From: Clostridia bacterium
Lineage (GTDB): Bacteria; Bacillota; Clostridia; Christensenellales; CAG-138
Length of the DNA: 12,110 nucleotides
NCBI GenBank assembly: GCA_030530185.1
Contig: JAUMVL010000040.1
Location: forward strand, 1-12,110
Reading direction: 5' to 3'
Positions within the stretch are counted from its first letter, which is position 1; every line of letters begins with the position of its first letter. Made by a program: the position numbers and the translations under genes. This document shows positions 1-6,091 of this stretch, piece after piece. The notes beneath the pieces were generated by a model, which worked only from the letters and a program-made list of their open reading frames with translations, made no database searches and was not told the DNA's origin.

Positions 1-531
1 CTCCGTGTTCTCCGATTCCAATCGGAGAAGCTCGTCGATCAAGCTGTCAAGCGCGGGTAAAAGACGGTCCTCCAACAAAAGCAAAGCCGCAATATGCATC
101 GCTGTCGGGAACGTATCGTTGGAGGATTGTGACAGATTGACATCGTCGTTCGGGTGCAGCAACGGCTTGCCGACTTGACTGTTGGCGTGGCCGGCGATGA
201 CCTCGTTCACGTTCATGTTGGTATGCGTGCCGGAACCGGTTTGCCAGACGACAAGCGGAAAGTGTTCCTGCAACCGGCCTGCCATGATCTCCTCCGATGC
301 GGCACAGATCGCTGCACATTTTTCTTCCGTCATTTTCTCCGGAAGCAGGATACGATTGGCTTTTGCCGCCGCTTTTTTGATCATGCCGAAGGCGTGAACG
401 ATCTCCGTCGGCATGGTTTCCGTGCCGATGGGAAAGTGAACCCGGGACCGTTCGGTCTGCGCGCCCCACAGCTTGTCGGACGGAACGCAGACGGCGCCCA
501 TGCTGTCATGCTCTTCGCGCCAATCGCTCAT
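1..531 (-). CDS. fumC: class II fumarate hydratase (fumarase C), N-terminal part, cut by window edge
   Basis: Interconverts fumarate and (S)-malate in the cytoplasm. The 177 visible codons have no stop and run off the left edge. Visible family signatures are the N-terminal segment with GAVCVPSDKLWGAQTERS (about residues 12-29), VVWQTGSGTHTNMNVNE (94-110), HPNDDV (126-131) and SSNDTFPTAMH (136-146). They place it in the fumarase C branch of the fumarase/aspartase superfamily rather than in aspartase or argininosuccinate lyase. The signature loop GSSxMPxKxNP would lie beyond the edge. The start ATG (529-531) overlaps the purB stop codon in an ATGA arrangement, and a GGGAG ribosome-binding site sits 8 bases upstream inside purB, so the two genes are very probably translationally coupled. 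PurB releases fumarate, the substrate of this enzyme. Family certain; completeness unknown. Confidence 0.95.
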   Translation of the reverse strand, partial: MSDWREEHDSMGAVCVPSDKLWGAQTERSRVHFPIGTETMPTEIVHAFGMIKKAAAKANRILLPEKMTEEKCAAICAASEEIMAGRLQEHFPLVVWQTGSGTHTNMNVNEVIAGHANSQVGKPLLHPNDDVNLSQSSNDTFPTAMHIAALLLLEDRLLPALDSLIDELLRLESENTE

Positions 532-1961
532 ACGTCGATCTCCCTGTCACGGACAGTCAGTTCCCCGTATGCAGCCCGATAATCTTTTATGAAGGCATCC
601 ACCTGCTCGACGCAGCGGCCGATATATTTTTCCGGCTGCCATACCGCTCGGATCTCTTCTTCCGTCATACCGAACACCTCGGCTTCCGACAGACGCTTTG
701 CAAGGTCGCACGGTTCGCCGTCCTTCATTTTGCGCGTTGTCTCCATCGAACACCGGCGAATGACTTCGTGCAGCGCCTGCCGATTGCCGCCGCGCCGGAC
801 GGCCTCCATCAGCAGATTTTCCGTCGCTAAAAACGGCAGGTATTCGCGGAGCTCCTTTTCTGTGATCTTTTCATTGACCTGCAGCCCCGCCGTCACGTTC
901 TGCATAAGGCGCAGAATCGCGTCCGCGCACAGAAACCCCTCCGGCAGGGAGATCCGCCGGTTGGCGGAGTCGTCGAGTGTGCGCTCCAGCCATTGCGTGG
1001 AAGCGATGGCGTCTGCGTTTGCCGCGTCCGCCATCAGATAGCGGCTCAGAGAGCAAATCCGCTCGCAGCGCATGGGGTTTCGCTTATAAGGCATTGCGGA
1101 AGAACCGATCTGGTTTTCTTCAAAGGGTTCTTCCAGCTGGCGGTCATGCTGCAGCAGGCGGATGTCGGTCGCGATCTTGCAGCAGCTTTGGGCAACGGCG
1201 GACAGCGCGTGCAGGATGCGGCTGTCGGTCTTGCGGGGATAAGTTTGCCCCGAGACGGCAAAGCAACTCGAAAATCCGAATGCAGCTGCAAGCCGGCGAT
1301 TCAGCTCGTCCACCTTCGAGCCGTCGCCGCAAAACAGATCCAATAGACTCGCTTCCGTGCCCGTTGCGCCGCGGCACCCCAGAAAGCGGATATGCGCTGT
1401 CACAAAATCCAATTCTTCAAGATCGGAAAGAAGGTCCTGCATCCACAGCGTCGCGCGTTTGCCGACCGTTACGGGCTGCGCGGGCTGATAATGCGTATAG
1501 CCGAGCGTCGGCATCGCACGATACCGCTCGGCAAATGCGGCAAGGTTGGCAATCACCTGCAGAAGCGCGTCCCGAACGAGCTGCAGCGCGGCGCGGTAGA
1601 GGATCAGGTCGGCATTATCCGTAACATAGCAGCTTGTCGCACCGAGATGAATGATGCCCGCCGCTTCGGGCGCGGCAACGCCGTAGGCGTAGATATGCGC
1701 CATCACGTCATGCCGCACTTCCTTTTCCCGCTTGGCGGCAAGCGCGAAGTCGATGGAATCCATATTGGCTTCCAACGCCGCCACCTGTTCCGAAGAAACG
1801 GGAAGTCCGAGATCGTGCTCGGCACGCGCCAGCTCCGTCCATAGCCTCCGCCACGTTCGGATGCGGGTGCGCTGTGAGAACAAGGTCAGCATTTCTTGGG
1901 ATGCGTATCTTGAAGAAAGCGGCGATTGATAGCTGCCATACGGTTGATCTTCTTGCATCAT
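528..1961 (-). CDS. purB: adenylosuccinate lyase
   Basis: Cleaves SAICAR to AICAR and adenylosuccinate to AMP, releasing fumarate both times; a cytoplasmic enzyme of purine synthesis. It is 477 residues from the chosen start, the length of the longer PurB branch that also contains the animal enzymes. Visible motifs are RHDVMAH (about 83-89), HLGATSCYVTDN (105-116), TLGYTHYQPAQP (152-163), GQTYPRKTD (238-246) and the flexible catalytic loop SSAMPYKRNP (287-296), which carries the superfamily serine. An in-frame ATG lies 7 codons upstream at 1980-1982, but the AGGAGG ribosome-binding site lies inside that extension and ends about 10 bases before the ATG at 1959-1961, so the later start is preferred. 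The gene is transcribed divergently from the glutamine synthetase gene, has its own promoter and terminator-type leader, and overlaps fumC by 4 bases downstream. Confidence 0.97.
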   Translation of the reverse strand: MMQEDQPYGSYQSPLSSRYASQEMLTLFSQRTRIRTWRRLWTELARAEHDLGLPVSSEQVAALEANMDSIDFALAAKREKEVRHDVMAHIYAYGVAAPEAAGIIHLGATSCYVTDNADLILYRAALQLVRDALLQVIANLAAFAERYRAMPTLGYTHYQPAQPVTVGKRATLWMQDLLSDLEELDFVTAHIRFLGCRGATGTEASLLDLFCGDGSKVDELNRRLAAAFGFSSCFAVSGQTYPRKTDSRILHALSAVAQSCCKIATDIRLLQHDRQLEEPFEENQIGSSAMPYKRNPMRCERICSLSRYLMADAANADAIASTQWLERTLDDSANRRISLPEGFLCADAILRLMQNVTAGLQVNEKITEKELREYLPFLATENLLMEAVRRGGNRQALHEVIRRCSMETTRKMKDGEPCDLAKRLSEAEVFGMTEEEIRAVWQPEKYIGRCVEQVDAFIKDYRAAYGELTVRDREIDV

Positions 1962-1971
1962 TATACAATCT

Positions 1972-1977
1972 CCTCCT
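1972..1977 (-). promoter_or_regulatory. purB ribosome-binding site (decides the start)
   Basis: AGGAGG on the minus strand, about 10 bases before the ATG at 1961 and 13 before the adjacent in-frame ATG at 1958. It falls inside the reading frame if the upstream ATG at 1982 is used. This is why the 477-residue product is chosen over the 484-residue one. Confidence 0.8.
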
Positions 1978-2027
1978 GCCATCCGTCAAATAAAATATAT
2001 AATTCTGCTTCGACTTGAAAAAACAAA

Positions 2028-2077
2028 AAAGGCGTCCAAACCAAAGCGGAAGATTCCGCCTTGCCATGAACGCCTTT
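2028..2077 (-). terminator. intrinsic terminator in the purB leader (attenuator)
   Basis: On the minus strand AAAGGCGUUC (2077-2068) pairs with GGACGCCUUU (2037-2028), ten pairs with one G-U, and is followed by U residues (the T run covers 2030-2025). An inner hairpin, arms about 2062-2056 and 2049-2043, closes the top. The structure lies after the purB promoter and about 65 bases before the start codon, so it would stop transcription before purB unless the alternative fold forms. Read on the plus strand the arm is followed by only three T residues, so the terminator serves the minus strand. Seen directly; regulation is inferred. Confidence 0.85.
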
Positions 2078-2083
2078 GCTCAC
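2066..2083 (-). promoter_or_regulatory. ANTAR-type antiterminator hairpin of purB
   Basis: The RNA reads GUGAGC, loop AAAGGC, GUUCAU: six pairs (two G-U) around a six-base loop with A at position 1 and G at position 4. The loop and 3' arm are also the 5' arm of the terminator at 2028-2077, so only one structure can form. The loop is identical to those of the glutamine synthetase and purA leaders while the arms differ and remain paired, which is compensatory change in favour of a functional RNA. RNA targets of ANTAR-domain proteins are known to have hexanucleotide loops with these two conserved bases. Binding of such a protein here is inferred. Confidence 0.75.
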
Positions 2084-2090
2084 GCTCCTA

Positions 2091-2119
2091 TTTATACTAT
2101 GAAATGCCGAATTTGTCAA
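2091..2119 (-). promoter_or_regulatory. purB promoter
   Basis: Minus-strand -35 TTGACA (2119-2114), a 17-base spacer and -10 TATAAA (2096-2091). Transcription should begin near 2084, only a few bases before the antiterminator hairpin. An excellent match to a vegetative sigma factor consensus; the start site is an estimate. Confidence 0.85.
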
Positions 2120-2174
2120 GAACAGCACGGGTTTTCCGGAGGAAAGTCGTTCTCTGGCCTGCGTAAAAACGACG

Positions 2175-2190
2175 CAAATCTTTCGATTTG
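2175..2190. promoter_or_regulatory. short inverted repeat just upstream of the glutamine synthetase -35 box
   Basis: CAAATC, TTTC, GATTTG: a perfect 6-base inverted repeat with a 4-base centre, ending 3 bases before the -35 hexamer of the glutamine synthetase promoter, in the interval between the two divergent promoters. It lies upstream of the predicted transcript, so it would act as DNA, for instance as an operator. It could equally be chance. No regulator family is recognised. Confidence 0.3.
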
Positions 2191-2193
2191 GGG

Positions 2194-2222
2194 TTGACAA
2201 GAAACGGAATTATATATAATAT
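2194..2222 (+). promoter_or_regulatory. glutamine synthetase promoter
   Basis: -35 TTGACA (2194-2199), a 17-base spacer and -10 TAATAT (2217-2222). An overlapping TATAAT at 2215-2220 would give a 15-base spacer. Transcription should start near 2227-2229, immediately before the leader hairpin. The AT-rich 12-mer ATTATATATAAT here recurs at the purA promoter. Confidence 0.85.
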
Positions 2223-2230
2223 TGTCGCGT

Positions 2231-2246
2231 AAGGCAAAGGCGTCTT
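2231..2246 (+). promoter_or_regulatory. ANTAR-type antiterminator hairpin of the glutamine synthetase gene
   Basis: AAGGC, loop AAAGGC, GUCUU: five pairs including one G-U, with a six-base loop carrying A1 and G4. The same 16 bases occur unchanged in the purA leader (4674-4689). The loop and 3' arm are the start of the terminator stem at 2236-2271, so the folds exclude each other. Control of clostridial glutamine synthetase genes by an ANTAR antiterminator is established for at least one species (the NitR/glnA system); applying it here is inference. Confidence 0.8.
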
Positions 2247-2272
2247 TCCGTATCTGCGGGAAGGCGCCTTTT
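2236..2272 (+). terminator. intrinsic terminator in the glutamine synthetase leader (attenuator)
   Basis: A 15-base-pair uninterrupted stem (2236-2250 with 2257-2271; two G-U pairs) closes the six-base loop UAUCUG (2251-2256). The 3' arm ends in UUU and is followed by U, C, U, so the U tract is short but the stem is very strong. It lies about 10 bases after the predicted transcription start and 34 bases before the start codon. Formation would block expression of the synthetase. Confidence 0.8.
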
Positions 2273-2305
2273 CTGCTTCAAAAAGTTAAAGAAGGAGATG
2301 CAACT

Positions 2306-4399
2306 ATGGAATCGGTTCCGGAATACTTCGGCAGTCTGGTCTTTGATGATCGTGTAATGAAAGCGCATCTGTCCGCATCGGTATACGCTTCGCTGCGGAA
2401 AACGATCGACGAGGGCGAAAAGCTGGATGCAAAGGTTGCCGACGCGGTGGCGACGGCGATGCGGGAATGGGCGGTGCAGCACGGAGCGACACACTTCACG
2501 CATTGGTTCCAGCCGCTCACGGGCATTACCGCCGAAAAGCACGACAGCTTTATTTCCCGCGCACCGGACGGTCGTGTGATCATGGAGTTTTCCGGCAAGG
2601 AGCTGATCAAAGGCGAGCCGGACGCCTCCTCGTTCCCGAGCGGAGGACTTCGCGCAACGTTTGAAGCGCGCGGCTATACGGCCTGGGACCCGACCTCCTA
2701 TGCTTTTATCAAGGGTAAAACGCTCTGCATCCCGACGGCATTCTGCTCTTACGGCGGGGAGGCGCTCGATAAAAAGACACCGCTGCTGCGATCCATGGAA
2801 GCCTTGAACCGGCAGGCGCTGCGGATTTTGCGGCTGTTCGGCAACACGACCGTGAAGCACGTCGCGTGCAACGTCGGTCCCGAGCAGGAATACTTTTTGA
2901 TCACGCGCGAGATGTACGACCGCCGTCCCGATCTGAAATTTACCGGACGGACACTGTTCGGCGCAATGCCGTCCAAGGGGCAGGAAATGGACGATCACTA
3001 TTTCGGCTCGATCGTGCCGAAGGTTGCCGCCTTTATGAACGATCTCAACGAGGAGCTCTGGAAGCTGGGCATCTTTGCCAAGACGGAGCACAATGAGGTC
3101 GCGCCGGGGCAGCATGAGCTGGCGCCGATTTTTACGACAACCAACGTGGCGACCGATCATAACCAGCTCACCATGGAGATCATGCAGCGCGTGGCGGAAA
3201 AGCACGGTCTTGTGTGCCTGCTGCATGAAAAGCCGTTTGCCGGCGTCAACGGCAGCGGTAAGCACAACAACTGGTCGATCTCCACCGACGCCGGGCAGAA
3301 TCTGCTCTCGCCGGGCGAAACGCCGCATGATGACGCGCAGTTTCTCCTCTTCCTCTGCGCAGTCATCAAAGCGGTGGACGATTATCAGGATCTGTTGCGG
3401 ATCTCTGTGGCGACGGCGGGCAACGACCACCGGCTCGGTGCAAACGAAGCCCCGCCCGCGATCGTGTCCATGTTTCTCGGAGATGAGCTGAACGGCGTTT
3501 TGGAAGCGATCGAAACCGATTCGCCGTATGCGGGCGTTGCCAAAACGCAGATGAAGCTCGGCGTCGATGTGCTGCCCAAGTTCAACCGGGACACGACCGA
3601 CCGCAACCGCACCTCGCCGTTTGCGTTTACGGGCAACAAGTTTGAGTTCCGCATGGTCGGTTCCGCCGACAGCATCGCGTGCGCGAACATCATGCTGAAC
3701 ACCGCCGTCGCGGAATCGCTGCGGATATATGCGGATCGGCTCGAAAAGGCGGATAACTTTGCGGATACGCTGCACGATATGATTCGGAAAACCATCAAAG
3801 ACCATAAACGGATCATCTTCAACGGCAACGGATATGACGAAAGTTGGATCAAGGAAGCGGCGGCAAGAGGGCTTTGCAACTTCCGCACGACGGCGGACTG
3901 CCTGCCGCATCTGTTGGATGCCAAAAATGTCGATCTGCTGACGCGGCACGGCGTATACAGCGAAACAGAGCTGAAGGCGCGTTACGGCGCGATCCTGGAA
4001 ACGTATTGCAAGACCATCCTGATCGAAGCCAAAACAATGCTGTCGATGGCGAAGACGCAGATCCTTCCGGCGGTCGAAGCCTATACCGCAACGGTCGCAA
4101 ACGGAGCGCAGGCGAAAAAGGCGCTTTGTCCTTCGCTTGCCTGTGCTTATGAAACCGAAACGGTGGAAAGCCTTTCGACGCTGACCGACCGCATCGCCGC
4201 GGAAGCCGCTAAACTGGAGCAGGCCGTCGCAGCGGCGCACGCCTTCCGGACGACGGAAGAACAGTCCGTGTACATTCGGGATGCCGTGCGAGGCGCGATG
4301 CTCTCGCTTCGGACACCCTGCGACGAAGCCGAAACGATTGTCGGCAAGGGCGCATGGCCGTTCCCGACTTACGCAGATATACTGTTCAGCACTCGATAA
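2306..4399 (+). CDS. glnN: glutamine synthetase type III
   Basis: Makes glutamine from glutamate, ammonia and ATP in the cytoplasm; the entry point for ammonium nitrogen. It has 697 residues, the size of the large GSIII family (about 700-730), well above type I or II. Visible hallmarks are VPEYFGSLVF (4-13), FPSGGLRATFEARGYTAWD (110-128), GPEQEYF (191-197), NEVAPGQHELAP (263-274), HEKPFAGVNGSGKHNNWS (307-324), NDHRLGANEAPPA (373-385) and NRTSPFAFTGNKFEFRMV (434-451), which carry the metal, glutamate and ATP ligands of the fold. The GAAGGAG ribosome-binding site at 2291-2297, 8 bases before the ATG, fixes the start; an upstream in-frame extension runs through the leader hairpin and is not used. 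The gene follows a terminator-type leader and precedes a 53-codon gene. Type III enzymes are also labelled glnA in many annotations. Confidence 0.97.
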   Translation: MESVPEYFGSLVFDDRVMKAHLSASVYASLRKTIDEGEKLDAKVADAVATAMREWAVQHGATHFTHWFQPLTGITAEKHDSFISRAPDGRVIMEFSGKELIKGEPDASSFPSGGLRATFEARGYTAWDPTSYAFIKGKTLCIPTAFCSYGGEALDKKTPLLRSMEALNRQALRILRLFGNTTVKHVACNVGPEQEYFLITREMYDRRPDLKFTGRTLFGAMPSKGQEMDDHYFGSIVPKVAAFMNDLNEELWKLGIFAKTEHNEVAPGQHELAPIFTTTNVATDHNQLTMEIMQRVAEKHGLVCLLHEKPFAGVNGSGKHNNWSISTDAGQNLLSPGETPHDDAQFLLFLCAVIKAVDDYQDLLRISVATAGNDHRLGANEAPPAIVSMFLGDELNGVLEAIETDSPYAGVAKTQMKLGVDVLPKFNRDTTDRNRTSPFAFTGNKFEFRMVGSADSIACANIMLNTAVAESLRIYADRLEKADNFADTLHDMIRKTIKDHKRIIFNGNGYDESWIKEAAARGLCNFRTTADCLPHLLDAKNVDLLTRHGVYSETELKARYGAILETYCKTILIEAKTMLSMAKTQILPAVEAYTATVANGAQAKKALCPSLACAYETETVESLSTLTDRIAAEAAKLEQAVAAAHAFRTTEEQSVYIRDAVRGAMLSLRTPCDEAETIVGKGAWPFPTYADILFSTR

Positions 4400-4418
4400 A
4401 GCCAAAAGGAGAAAGAAA

Positions 4419-4580
4419 ATGCAGAAATCAACACGTACTTTTCAACTGTATTTTGATGAACTGATCCACGCGCATCTCTTACAGGAAGAGCTTCCCGATC
4501 CTCTGTATGATCGCGCTTTTTTGCACGATGCCGATATAGCAGGTTCGGAATATACCTGCAATACCTCCGCATGGGATTGA
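4419..4580 (+). CDS. small protein of unknown function, 53 residues
   Basis: I do not recognise this protein. It begins 19 bases after the glutamine synthetase stop and has a good AAGGAG ribosome-binding site (4406-4411), 7 bases before the ATG, which is the main reason to believe it is translated. It is acidic, rich in Leu, Asp, Glu and His, with a helix-prone first half (FQLYFDELIHAHLLQEEL, residues 8-25) and one cysteine (47). There is no signal peptide, membrane segment or known metal-binding spacing. It would be co-transcribed with the synthetase under the same attenuator. It could be a small partner or modulator of the enzyme, or an unselected ORF; the sequence alone does not decide. 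Confidence 0.6.
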   Translation: MQKSTRTFQLYFDELIHAHLLQEELPDPLYDRAFLHDADIAGSEYTCNTSAWD

Positions 4581-4631
4581 AAAAACAACCCTGCTGCTTT
4601 GCAAGCGTTCTGTAAAATCAAGAGAACAGGA

Positions 4632-4660
4632 TTGACAAATACACCGTCTGGGCGTATTAT
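4632..4660 (+). promoter_or_regulatory. purA operon promoter
   Basis: -35 TTGACA (4632-4637), a 17-base spacer and -10 TATTAT (4655-4660), with a further TATAAT at 4662-4667 whose spacing of 24 bases is too long. Transcription should begin near 4667. No terminator is visible between the 53-codon gene and this promoter, so read-through from the synthetase transcript is also possible. Confidence 0.8.
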
Positions 4661-4672
4661 ATATAATCGTGA

Positions 4673-4690
4673 GAAGGCAAAGGCGTCTTC
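4673..4690 (+). promoter_or_regulatory. ANTAR-type antiterminator hairpin of purA
   Basis: GAAGGC, loop AAAGGC, GUCUUC: six pairs with one G-U and the six-base loop with A1 and G4. It is preceded by CGTGAG, as the purB hairpin arm is. Its central 16 bases match the glutamine synthetase leader exactly although the surrounding bases differ. The loop and 3' arm are also the 5' side of the terminator at 4679-4722. Function as an ANTAR-protein target is inferred from the structure. Confidence 0.8.
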
Positions 4691-4722
4691 GAAGATTGCT
4701 TCGGGACGGTTTCGCCTTTTTT
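4679..4722 (+). terminator. intrinsic terminator in the purA leader (attenuator)
   Basis: AAAGGCG (4679-4685) pairs with CGCCUUU (4713-4719), and the run of six T residues at 4717-4722 gives the U tract. Inside, CGAAG (4690-4694) pairs with CUUCG (4699-4703) around AUUG, and GUC can pair with GAC (4705-4707), leaving a small bulge (GGUUU) on the 3' side. The stem is less perfect than in the glutamine synthetase leader but the U tract is better. It would stop transcription before purA. Confidence 0.8.
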
Positions 4723-4731
4723 CGTTGGTCA

Positions 4732-4789
4732 GCGGCAATGCCGGTTTCCGAATGTTTAGGAGATCGGCGTTGCCGCATGTGTGTTTTTT
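4732..4789 (+). terminator. second hairpin with a downstream U tract in the purA leader
   Basis: Twelve bases at 4732-4743 pair with 4765-4776 (eleven Watson-Crick pairs and one G-U), enclosing a 21-base loop. Six T residues follow at 4784-4789, after a 7-base gap. The gap makes it an imperfect intrinsic terminator, so it may instead act on translation or RNA stability. The loop contains AGGAG (4758-4762). The other two attenuated leaders have no counterpart. Confidence 0.5.
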
Positions 4790-4795
4790 GGGAGG
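4790..4795 (+). promoter_or_regulatory. purA ribosome-binding site (decides the start)
   Basis: GGGAGG, 5 bases before the ATG at 4801. The spacing is slightly short but this is the only good site. In-frame ATGs at 4738 and 4777 lie in the structured leader; the nearest AGGAG to the latter is 14 bases away and inside a hairpin loop, so they are not favoured. Confidence 0.75.
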
Positions 4796-4800
4796 CATTC

Positions 4801-6072
4801 ATGAAAAATTGTACTGTTGTCGGGATCAACTGGGGCGATGAGGGAAAAGGCCGGATGGTCGATCTGCTCGCCGAGCAATATGACATTGTGATCCGCTTTC
4901 AAGGCGGCGGCAACGCCGGGCATACCGTCGTCAACGAAAAGGGCGCGTTTGCGCTGCATCTTTTGCCCTCCGGCATTTTCCGGGAGGGCGTCGTGAATAT
5001 CCTCGGCAACGGCGTCGCGCTCGACCCCGAAAACCTGTGGACGGAGATCACGGAGCTGCGGCAAAAAGGCGTTTCCGTGACGCCGGAGAATCTGAAAATC
5101 AGCGAACGCGCCTCCCTGCTGATGCCGTGGCACAGAGAACTCGATGCATTGGAGGAACAGCGCCTTGCCGATAAGAAGTACGGTTCGACGAAACAGGGCA
5201 TTGCTCCGTTTTATTCCGATAAATACCAAAAGAAAACCGTCCTCGCCGGAGAGCTGTTCTATCCGGCACGAATGAAGTCCCACCTTGCCGACTTGCTCGA
5301 ATGGAAAAACCTGCTGCTGACGGGCATGTACGAAGCAAAGCCGTACACGCAGGCGGATTTGGATGCATGGCTCGGCGCGTGTGAAAGGATCAAGCCGTAT
5401 CTTTGCGATACCACGCAGTATTTAGCCGATGCACACAACGCAGGCAAGCGGATTCTGTTTGAGGCGCAGCTTGGCTCTTTGCGCGATCTCGATTACGGCA
5501 TTTACCCCTATACGACGTCCTCCAATACGATTGCCGCGTATGCGCCGATCGGCGCAGGCGCACCGTTTCTGAAAGCGGAAGAGGTGATCGGCGTCGTCAA
5601 GGCGTACTCCACCTGCGTTGGAGAGGGCCCGTTTGTCGGGGAATTCTTTGGTGAGGAAGCGCAGAAGCTGCGCGAGGCCGGCAAAGAGTACGGCGCAAAA
5701 ACCGGCAGACCGCGGCGAGTCGGACCGCTTGACCTTGTCGCAACGTCGTACGGCGTGGCGGTGCAGGGCGCGACGGCAATCGCGTTGACGAAGCTCGATG
5801 TTTTAAGCTACATGGATCGGATTCCGGTCTGCACAAAATACCGGATCAGAGGCGAGGAGACGGATCGCTTTCCATTCCCGGCGGCACTGGACGAAGCGGA
5901 AGCAGTCATCGAATTCGTTTCGGGCTGGCAAACCGATATCAGCGGCGTGCGCTCGTGGGATGATCTCCCCAAAGCCGCAAGGGATTATGTGCTGCTGGTC
6001 GAGGAACGAATTCACTGTCCGATCCGCTACATCTCCGTCGGACCGGAGCGCGGCAGCCTGATCGTCCGATAA
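4801..6072 (+). CDS. purA: adenylosuccinate synthetase
   Basis: Joins IMP and aspartate with GTP hydrolysis to give adenylosuccinate, the first step of the AMP branch; cytoplasmic. It has 423 residues, normal for the family. The N terminus VVGINWGDEGKG (6-17) is the phosphate-binding loop with the catalytic Asp at 13, and GGGNAGHTVV carries the catalytic His at 41; both fall at the numbering of the well-studied E. coli enzyme, which supports the chosen ATG. Further landmarks are TTSSNTIAAYAPIGAG, the VVKAYSTCVGEGPF segment and KTGRPRRVGPLD, whose arginines bind IMP or aspartate. It ends ISVGPERGSLIVR. It is first in a plus-strand run with dapF 19 bases downstream and has its own promoter and attenuated leader. 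PurB, the next enzyme of the pathway, is encoded divergently beyond the glutamine synthetase gene. Confidence 0.97.
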   Translation: MKNCTVVGINWGDEGKGRMVDLLAEQYDIVIRFQGGGNAGHTVVNEKGAFALHLLPSGIFREGVVNILGNGVALDPENLWTEITELRQKGVSVTPENLKISERASLLMPWHRELDALEEQRLADKKYGSTKQGIAPFYSDKYQKKTVLAGELFYPARMKSHLADLLEWKNLLLTGMYEAKPYTQADLDAWLGACERIKPYLCDTTQYLADAHNAGKRILFEAQLGSLRDLDYGIYPYTTSSNTIAAYAPIGAGAPFLKAEEVIGVVKAYSTCVGEGPFVGEFFGEEAQKLREAGKEYGAKTGRPRRVGPLDLVATSYGVAVQGATAIALTKLDVLSYMDRIPVCTKYRIRGEETDRFPFPAALDEAEAVIEFVSGWQTDISGVRSWDDLPKAARDYVLLVEERIHCPIRYISVGPERGSLIVR

Positions 6073-6091
6073 AGGCAGAAAAGGATAGGCT

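Noticed and set aside
47..469. Open frame of 140 codons on the minus strand at the left edge
   Set aside because: A different minus-strand frame reads as fumarase C with unmistakable motifs and a proper start; this one is a shadow.
2223..2305. Purine, glutamine or ppGpp/PRPP riboswitch before the glutamine synthetase gene
   Set aside because: The predicted transcript begins only a few bases before the hairpin, leaving no room for an aptamer, and none of the conserved core sequences I know for those riboswitches is visible. The same holds for the purB leader; the longer purA leader also lacks such cores.
2210..4405. Long open frame on the minus strand opposite the glutamine synthetase gene (about 730 codons)
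   Set aside because: Its sequence resembles no family and is arginine- and histidine-rich. It mirrors the biased codon use of a real gene on the other strand.
4581..4631. Terminator after the 53-codon gene
   Set aside because: Only weak pairings are present (for example GUUCU with AGAAC around an 11-base loop) and no U tract follows.
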